Source: Cryptomeria japonica (taxonomy: Eukaryota > Streptophyta > Pinopsida > Cupressales > Cupressaceae). Taken from it: 64,000 bases of DNA. Position 1 is the first letter of the stretch. Each line of letters opens with the position of its first letter. The notes beneath the pieces were generated by a model. The model did no database searches and was not told the DNA's origin. It saw only the letters and a program-made list of their open reading frames with translations. This document shows positions 56,601-64,000 of this stretch, in pieces. The stretch lies in assembly GCF_030272615.1 (NCBI RefSeq), contig NC_081408.1, positions 409,136,889 to 409,200,888 of the forward strand. The letters are read 5' to 3'. Position numbers and translations under genes: made by a program.

Positions 56601-57980
56601 CAAGATAAGTGCAAGACCTTTTAGATAAGGGGTTGATTAGGAAGAGTTTGAGCCCATGTGTTGTACCCACTGTGTTGGCACCCAAAAAGGATGGAACATG
56701 GAGGATGTGCACTGATTCTAGAGCCATCAACAAGATCACAATTAGGTACCAGTTTCCTATGCCTAGGATTGAAGACCTAATGGACTATCTTGGAGGGTCA
56801 TGCTACTTTTAAAAGATTGATTCTAAGTCAGGTTACCATCAGATCAAAATCAGACCTGGTGATGAGCAAAAGACAACCTTTAAAACCAATGAGGGCTTAT
56901 ATGAGTGGATGGTGATGCCATTTGGCGTCACAAATGCACCTAGTACCTTTATGCGCCTCATGAATGAGGTATTGCCAAAATTTATTGAAAAATTTATTAT
57001 TGTTTATCTTGATGACATCTTGGTGTTTAGTAGGTCCAAGGAGGAGCATTTGAAGCATTTGGATCACGTTTTGAGGAAGCTTCATGAGGGGAAGTTGGTA
57101 ATCAATCTAGAGAAGTGTGAATTCATGAAAACTGAGTTGGTGTATCTAGGCTTTGTAGTTTCAAATGGATATTTGAAAATGGATGTTTATAAGGTTGATG
57201 CTATTGTAAATTGGCCTACACCTAGGACAGTAGGTGATGTTAGGATTTTTCATGGATTGGCTACTTTTTATAGAAAGTTCATCAAGGTCTTTAGTCATAT
57301 TTGTGCTCCCATCCTTAATACTATAAAAGGAGGAATCAAATGCAAGTTTGAGTGGATAGAGAAAGCAGCCCAAAGGTTTGATATTTTGAAGAGGAAGGCT
57401 ACAAAACTTCCCACCTTGAGGCTCCCTATTTTTGATCAACTTTTTACAGCTGAATGTGATGTAAGCAAGTAGGAAATAGGTGCAGCCCTTAGTTAAGAAG
57501 GACATCCAGTGGCATTCTTTTCAAATAAGTTGAATGAGGATAAATAAAGGTATTCAACATATGATTTGGAGCTTTATGCCATGGTGAAAGCACTCAAAAA
57601 GTGGCACCATTACCTTCTTCCAAAAGAGTTTATTGTTTATACTGATAACCATACATTGAGTTTTCTTAATGGGAAAGAGAAGTTGAACCAAAGGCACATC
57701 AAGTGGGTTGAACAACTCCAACCTTACACCTTTACCATCAAGCACAAGAAGGGTGTGACTAATAAGGTTGCATATTCTTTGAGCAGAAGAACCCTCACTG
57801 TCCAAGAAATTCAGTTGCAAAGTGTTGGTATTGATTCTCTTAAGGCCATGTACAAGGAGGATCATGATTTCAAGGATGCATATGATGTATGTACTAAGTT
57901 TGCTGACTCTTTTCATATTGAGTTTTTTTATTTTATGTTGTACGATGGATTTCTCTTCAAGGGGCATCAATTATGCATTC
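56600..57980 (+). pseudogene. pol: Element F reverse transcriptase and RNase H
   Basis: [82 protein letters not shown] (56915 on), catalytic YLDD in FIIVYLDDILVF (about 57002-57013). Connection: YLGFVVSNGYLKMDVYKVDA. RNase H: FTAECDVSK, RYSTYDLELYAMVKALKKWH, VYTDNHTLSFL. One frame throughout, with stops near 56586, 56607, 56811, 57470, 57494 and 57546. All core motifs survive, so this is the best-preserved RT among the LTR elements here. Confidence 0.93.
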
Positions 57981-59303
57981 CTCAATGTTCTATGAGGGAG
58001 AATATCATTAGAGAGAAACACAATAGCAGTCTTGGAGGTCATTTTGGTTTGGACAAAACCTTAGAGCAAGTATCAAGGTTTTATTTTTGAACCAAGATGT
58101 AGGTAGAGGTAAGAATATTTGTGGAGAATTGTCCTATTTTTCAGAGGGCAAAAGGTGTTTCAACCAATGCTGGTTTGTATCAGCCTTTAGCGATTCCTAC
58201 TAGGCCTTGGGAAAGCCTTAGTATGGATTTTGTACTTGGATTGCCCAATAACCCTAGGGGGTTTGATAGTGTCTTTTTAATTGTTGATAGGTTCAACAAG
58301 ATGGCCCATTTTTTGCCATGTAAATGCACAAATGATGCATCTCATGTTGCAGGTCTATTTTTTCAAAGTTGTAAGTATACATGGATTACCTCTCAATATC
58401 GTCATTGATAGAGACTCCAAGTTTGTTGGTCATTTTTGGAGGACTGTTTGAAAGAGATTAGGTACCAATATGTCATTTTCATTAGCATACCACCCACAGA
58501 CTGATGGACAAACTAGGGTGGTTAATAGATCCCTTGGCAATCTCCTTAGATGCCTTACCAAGTAGCATGGACAAAGTTGGGATTTAGTGATGGGACAAGT
58601 TGAATATACATACAATGATTCAGTCAATAGGAGTATAAGGAGAATTCCATTTGAGGTTGTGTATGGCCTACACTCCAGGGGAGTATTTGAACTTAGAGAT
58701 CTTGGAGGCATGGACAAAAGGAGTGCCCAAGGAGAAGATTTTGTTGTCACCATGAAGGAGATTCATGAACAAGTTAAGGCTTCACTTCAACAAAGTATTG
58801 ATAAATATAAACTCAAAGTAGATGTTAAGAGGAGAGATGTTCAGTTCAAAGTAGGGAATTTGGTGAAGGCTTACCTAAGGAAAGAAAGGTTACATAAAGG
58901 CCAACTCTCTAAACTTCTCATGAAGAAGATAGGTCCCCTCTGGGTGGTTCATAATTTTGGCAACAATGCATATGAAATTGAACTTCCAGCAAACTTGGAA
59001 ATATCTCCCATCTTCAATGTATTTAATTTTCAATCCTTCAAAGGATCCTTGATAGATGCAGCATCTGATTCATCTCTTGAGGAAGAGGATGTAGAGTGGA
59101 TGAAGGATCTCCCGCCTAGAAAGCCCTTGGAATTGGAGTGCATTCTTGACTCCAAGGTGATAAAAAAGACAAGTAAAGGTGTGTGCAAAGACTATCTAGT
59201 CAAATGTAAGGGGTTTCCTGAGTCTGAAGCTACATGGATGAGTGAAAGTGATATCCTCAAGCATGGAACTACAATCAACCGATTGGCAACTCAAGGGACT
59301 TGA
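57981..59303 (+). pseudogene. pol: Element F integrase with chromodomain
   Basis: Zinc finger EKHNSSLGGHFGLDKTL and CPIFQRAKG (second Cys lost; element C has CVVCQ). Catalytic D in SMDFVLGLP (about 58225), D in [13 protein letters not shown] (about 58410); the expected Glu is Arg (GQTRVVNRS, codon 58514-58516). Frameshift between 58380 and 58587. The open tail 58587-59303 ends in a chromodomain: LECILDSKVIKKTSKGVCKD, YLVKCKGFPESEATWMSE. Chromodomains steer chromovirus insertion to heterochromatin by reading histone marks. Stops at 58088 and 58100. Confidence 0.92.
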
Positions 59304-59315
59304 GTTTTCTTGTCC

Positions 59316-59324
59316 AAGGGAGTA
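59316..59324 (+). promoter_or_regulatory. Element F polypurine tract
   Basis: AAGGGAGTA right before the 3' LTR start TGCTGTAGGGG; same core as element C. Confidence 0.72.
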
Positions 59325-60910
59325 TGCTGTAGGGGCACTAGGACATGTGTCTACTTCATTTTGACATGTGTCTACATAATTTTAATTCATGGTTATGTTA
59401 GGAATAGAATGTGAAATGTGTGTGCTTGAAGGCCTATTGATTAGGTCTAGACAGTGTAATAACCCCTAAGGCTCCAAGGTGTGTCAAATTGGTCAAAGGC
59501 TTTGTATGGGTATTTTATATGTAATTTTTATGTTTAGGGGTCTGCAATGTGTGGTATGTTAATTCTTGACCTTTGGTGTGAAGGCAAGACCGAATTGTAG
59601 AAAGTTAACAAAAGATGCAAAGTTGTACTGTTGTCTTAAACAACTTTTCTTGCAAGATTTTGAAATGTGGTTATCGCAATGGTTAGTTGATTGATTTTAT
59701 GCATTGGAGGTAGTTGGAGGAGTTCCTTGGCATGATATAAGCCTAGAGGAACAATGCCTATTGTTTATAGATGATATTGAATGAATTTATTATCTTCAAA
59801 GCAAACTGTTATTGTGATTTCTTGCATTCTTCTTGAGTTTTCTGTTCTTACATAATTCCCTATGAATGGTGGGCATGAATTAAACATTTGGAAAGTTTTA
59901 TCAGAGGTTCACCATTAACTTGGAGTTGATTTGTGATCTTGAAGCCTTCAGGTTTGGAAGAAACTGAATTTTCTATCCCACTGGCCTGACAAAACTCTCA
60001 AAACTAGGGTTTGGATGCAAACAGTGACACAAATCAACATATCTCTACGGGATCAACCTAAAACCTAGGAGTATGTTGATTTTACATGTATACTAGATGT
60101 TCCTAGTGGTTCTAGAGGCAATAAGTATCATTTTCCTTTCCTAAGATGAAGCCCTAGGCTTGACATCGCTCATGTGGCAAGCCTGTGCAGTAGGGAAAGA
60201 GGAGGGAAACCTTGAACAATAGATTGAAGGATGGTAAAATTTGGAATAAGAAGGACCCTTGGACAAGAGTGGACCCTTGGAAAGTGTTATCCTTTCATTC
60301 CTTTGTGACTGGTGAAGCTTTTGAGAGCTTAAACCCCAATACTAGCTAGAATAGGCTAAATAGGGTTAGTAGGGTTTGACCATCCATACTCAAAACCCAG
60401 ATGTAAAAGTTTTGAATCTTGTAGAATGACCAAAAGGGTATTTTAATATAAAATTTATTCAAGGGGTTGTTCATGTACATTATGAGACAAATCAAGAAAA
60501 GTCCAAATGAAGGACTAATTGCTTGTAGCCCTATTTCTTAGGTCCAAAAGGGGAAAATATACAAAGGGATAGTAAGAACCCATCTAAGAAGGGGTCAATA
60601 TAATTTAAAATTCCATATAACACATGTGTAAACACTTGAATAGGTTAGTTTCCACTTTTTTTATAAAGATCATGCTGCATGGGGTTTGGGGTTGTTAGGT
60701 GTCCTTGGTTGAAGGGTTGGAACCTTGGGGGTAGGAGACTCCTTGTTAGTTGTGAGTTGTCCTGAGTGAAGAGATACTTGGGAAGGATCTAGGGAAAGCT
60801 ATAGAAATATTTAGAAGGTTAAAGACATTTGTCCATTGGGTATACCAAGTGGAGACCCTTTTTGAGTAAAAACCAAGAAGTTGATATAACATCCCAAACC
60901 CTTTGCATCA
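59325..60910 (+). repeat. Element F 3' LTR
   Basis: TGCTGTAGGGG ... TTTGCATCA, alignable to the 5' LTR along its length with many substitutions and small indels (for example the duplicated 'gacccttggaa' words near 60255-60285). Confidence 0.92.
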
Positions 60911-61483
60911 TATCCCTCATCCACATACCCATTTTATCCAATATGTATACCTCCCTATTTCCCCCCATCCACATCACAATTCCCATATTTTTATAACACC
61001 TCCATCATATCCACTCACCATCCAAATCCTTTACACCATATTTCTCCCAGCCTTAATCCTAATCCCTTGATCCATAATCCCAATCTTCCATCAACTCCAA
61101 AACATTCACATAATCTTAACCCTCCAAAATCCACATATCCCCATCCTCCAAGACTTTTCTCCATAATTTTATCTAAGAAATACTAGCAAAGGAGACAAAA
61201 TCCCCACCTTCAATCAAAGTTATCCAATCTCCCCAAGTCATACATCCACCTCCATCACCTCCAAATCAAGACATACTTTAATTACCTAAGCTTAATGATA
61301 CCACCATCTCTCCAACTACCCAATTTGAATAATCCATATCCTTTGACATCACACCAGCCCCACAACCCCAAACATGTCAAAAGATTGTTCCAAAGCATGC
61401 TAACATAAATTCCTCTCCACCTCAAGATCAAAGCATCCCTCCAAGTCTACCCTCCACTCCATCCCATTATCCCAATCCATCTG

Positions 61484-61911
61484 GTGATCCTTTTACCCCT
61501 CCCAATTACCCCTATAATCCAAGTATCCCCTCCATCTCATTGTATGATCCCCTTCCATTTCAAGATCCAATTCCACCTTCCACTCCACCATATATTCCCA
61601 TCCCAAGTCAAGATCAAAGTGTCTCTTCATCTTCTTGTCATGATCCCAATCCATCTCATGATTTTAAAAATCCTCCTAATCCCACACATGATCCTCATCC
61701 TCCACATGATCATAATCCTCTACATGATACTAATCCCCCACAAGATCGCAATCCTACACAAGATCATATCATACCTATCCAAGTTGTCCATGAATCCCAT
61801 ACCTATCAACTTGGCTCTTCCATATTCATTCACTTTGGTTTCCTCAAAGAGCTTATAATACCTTACACATCCTATCCTCCTCAAAATAGACTCGCATTGT
61901 ATCCAAACTAA
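61484..61911 (+). pseudogene. Proline/histidine-rich region of element G
   Basis: Open in two overlapping frames. The better-formed one (61540-61911) reads YDPLPFQDPIPPSTPPYIPI, then HDP/NPP-type repeats (THDPHPPHDHNPLHDTNPPQ), and ends with HTYQLGSSIFIHFGFLKELI. It looks like a disordered gag-to-RT linker rather than a host proline-rich protein, because the G-patch-like motif follows. Function not assignable. Confidence 0.4.
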
Positions 61912-61924
61912 TAAGTATCCTATT

Positions 61925-62725
61925 AGAAAAATAATTTATGAAAAAATGAATTATCAAGGAAAAGGGTTAGGCCTCCATGAATAAGGCATATTGGAACCTC
62001 TTCAAGTTAAAGAAAATGAAAGTTTATATGGTCTCATATAGAAATATCATTCTCAATATGTTGGCATATCTTCCATCCCTTTGTATAAATCAAAATCAAA
62101 CCATGCCCCATCTACCAAACCCCTTTTGGGTCCTTATGTCCTAAAGTCCATTCCTTCCTTGTCCACATGCATTTTGGTTCCTTATGTTCCAAAGATAGAT
62201 CCTCCATCCCTTCCATCCATATTGGGTCCTTACATTCCTCCAGCCATCACTCCATCACCTCAAATAATCCCTAATAAATATCAACAAAGGCACACATACT
62301 TGAATTCCTTCCAACATTCTCCCTCCATCATCCCATGATTAAAACCTCCAAGTCATCCATTCTCATGCACCCATTACAAAATGCATAAAGATAGAAATCC
62401 AAAAAAATACAAGGATCAACATGTCCCCTAAAAAATACATGCTCAAGAAAATAAAAATATGATTCAAAAGAAAGAAAAATCCAAAAGGCCAAAAAGGCCC
62501 AAAAAGACAAAATCAAAAACTATGTGGATTCCCAAACTACTCATAGAAGAAATTCATCTCAAAATACAATCCAAATTGGCATCCAAACTTGATAATCCAA
62601 AAGCTCCCTCCACTCATAAATCCTCCAATCCTCCACCTAACATACCTCCATCTTCAAAATCCATTTTGGGTCCTTATGTCCTAAAATCCACTATCTTAAG
62701 TCCACCATCCCCTTCATCTATTTAG
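61925..62725 (+). pseudogene. Element G linker with G-patch-like motif and LGPYVLKS repeats
   Basis: One frame with a few stops. KMNYQGKGLGLHE-stop-GILEPLQV (about 61950-62015) fits a G-patch-like pattern like that of element D. Then four copies of a LGPYVLKS-like phrase (LLGPYVLKSIPS, LVPYVPKIDPP, ILGPYIPPA, ILGPYVLKSTIL; 62120-62700), a basic stretch (KKEKSFRP-like KSKRPKRPKKTKSKT, 62470-62520) and MWIPKLLIEEI. In Tat polyproteins such a segment precedes RT. Confidence 0.5.
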
Positions 62726-64000
62726 GTTCCTCATGTCCCAAAATCCACATTTGATCCTCTATATAATATAAAATCCTTCCCTCCACCACCCTTCAAGGTG
62801 TGTGCCAATGTTCATCTTCCCAACATCCCCATCCATTTAATCACAAGTCTTCCAACACCCTATCCATTATCCAACATCCATCTCCATTAATCCAATCCTT
62901 ACAATACATCCTTATCCATTCCATATCTCCATCTATGAGCATATCTCAAGTTATCTTGGTTCAATGAAGCACATCTTTAAGGTATACTACATATGGATTT
63001 ATATGATTGAGTCCTTGGTCTATCTTATCACACATACACTATTTTCAAAATCCACTTATCCTCATACCTATCCATCTAAACTATTCTCAATTTTTTTTTT
63101 TGAAAAAAAAAAACAAAACCAAAAAAATAAAAAAAATAAAAAGAAAAAAAAAGTAAAGAGAAAAAATTTCATCCAATGGTGAAAATCACATCCTGTGGCA
63201 CCTTGGGTAAGTACCATAATGAAAAAATAGTAAACAAGCATCATGTGTAATCCCCCATTCTCTTGCAATCTACACTTGGGGGAAAGCTCCATCCATGATA
63301 CCTTACAATCCACATATTCTTTTATCCTCCATCCTGTATCCATAATCCTATCCAAATCCATCCTCATTTCCTATCTTTGATCTTTAATATCCTACCCATA
63401 TCCTCCATATCATATTCCCCATCCCATCTAAATACACCCTCCATTCCTATCTTTGATCTTGATCATGCTACATGAAAAATAATGAAAATACATGTTTTGG
63501 AAACTACAAGCCTTCATTCCTCCTCTATCCATATCCTTACATTGTCCTTCCATCTCATACATCTTTATCTACCATCTTTCTATCCTTAATTGCACTATCC
63601 TATAATTTGGGGCATTGCACTCTTTTGCAACATATTTCTTGGATCCCTAATTCATCTATATTTCATCCTTTAGTCCTCCATATCATATCACCATCCATCT
63701 ACTTAATCCCTCCATCCATCCTCTTACCAAACCTTGTTTCTCCCTTGTCATTGGTCCCAATCCATTTATCCTATATCCACAACCCAATCCCAACATATCC
63801 CATCATATCCCATCATATTCCCCATCCCATCCAATCTTATTCAATCATTAATCCCACTTCCATCTTATCTAATCCATTTGTGATCCCCATCACACTGATC
63901 TTTTCCCATCTATCCGAGCTTATATTGAATTGCACATAATCCAAACACTTATCCACAACATGTTAACCAAATTAAGCGGAAGTCCTCCCATCTGTAGACC
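62726..64000. other. Element G C/T-rich sequence without recognised gene
   Basis: Apart from the hairpin module, only short ORFs rich in S, P, I and H (for example 63472-63939) caused by 'ccatccat'-type words. Nothing else recognised. Confidence 0.4.
63140..63242 (+). other. Post-integrase hairpin module in element G
   Basis: Aligns in the same relative orientation with element B 37270-37165: GTAAAGAGA, ATCCAATGGTGAAAA, GTGGCACC, TTGGGTAAGTACCAT. TGGTGAAAATCA and CACATCCTGTG replace the stems of B with different bases that still pair. The A-rich run before it (63095-63160) matches the T-run in B. Confidence 0.5.

Larger units (their letters stand above)
53112..60910 (+). mobile_element. Element F: complete chromovirus (Ty3/Gypsy), decayed
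   Basis: 5' LTR 53112-54662, primer site 54666-54677, gag-protease-RT-RNase H-integrase-chromodomain, polypurine tract 59316-59324, 3' LTR 59325-60910. Perfect target duplication TATCC (53107-53111 and 60911-60915). Same broad family as element C, but full-length; the LTRs are clearly more diverged than those of B, so it is older. Many stops. Confidence 0.94.
60916..64000 (+). mobile_element. Element G fragment, right part: Tat-like pre-RT region
   Basis: Plus-strand Tat-like sequence resumed after F. Content: C/T-rich, proline-rich coding-like DNA (61480-61911), G-patch-like motif (about 61950), LGPYVLKS repeats (62120-62725), the post-integrase hairpin module (63165-63225), then more C/T-rich sequence to the window edge. 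RT, RNase H and integrase are absent between the linker and the module, as in element B, suggesting another non-autonomous Tat derivative. The far end is off-window. Confidence 0.5.

Noticed and set aside
61484-61911. Host extensin or proline-rich cell wall protein gene
   Set aside because: No signal peptide or SPPP motifs, two overlapping frames, and a G-patch-like Tat linker follows.

Overview
This is plant nuclear DNA made almost entirely of nested retrotransposons; I see no host protein gene, rRNA, tRNA or CRISPR array. The lineage evidence is Ty3/Gypsy elements of two plant types (Tat-lineage elements with a second, archaeal-type RNase H and antisense plant-mobile-domain genes; chromoviruses with a C-terminal chromodomain and an initiator-Met-type primer site) plus a plant L1 LINE carrying its own RNase H. 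The density and depth of nesting suggest a large repeat-rich genome, possibly a conifer, but the species call is only an impression.

Layout, using labels of my own. Element D (Tat, minus strand) has its 5' LTR at 51385-52427, gag and protease at about 45895-48350, then is split by element C, resumes at 20289 with the pre-RT linker, RT, two RNase H domains and integrase down to 15545, and carries an antisense plant mobile domain (PMD) gene at 13123-13920; its 3' LTR lies off the left edge. Element E1 (Tat, plus strand, 5' part off-window) occupies 1-13114 inside D: integrase end 1431-2411, antisense PMD gene 6296-4004, 3' LTR 11942-13114. The integrase of E1 is itself cut at about 1430 by an unassigned LTR-like repeat (1-1430).

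Element C (chromovirus, plus strand, 20290-45889) sits in D. Its 3' LTR was then hit by element B (Tat, minus strand, 25436-44897, perfect 5-bp duplication GGTGG). The left LTR of B was in turn hit by a full-length LINE (25996-33914, 19-bp target duplication). The stack therefore runs D, C, B, LINE, and the order of insertion can be read directly.

Right of 52427 is an older base layer, G (plus-strand Tat-like fragment, 52428-53111 and 60916-64000), interrupted by a complete chromovirus F (53112-60910, duplication TATCC).

Most coding regions are pseudogenes, broken mainly by stops that single transitions can explain (CGA to TGA, CAG/CAA to TAG/TAA, TGG to TAG/TGA), as expected for deamination of methylated cytosine. 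Element B is the youngest LTR element (about a dozen LTR differences by eye over 814 bp). It has lost RT, RNase H and the integrase core, so it must have moved using enzymes from a relative.

The most interesting recurring theme is the antisense PMD gene downstream of integrase in all three Tat elements that reach that region. In two of them a short first exon ends at a phase-0 GTAAGT donor, followed by an intron. A second theme is a short hairpin-forming module just after the integrase stop, seen in elements E1, B and G.
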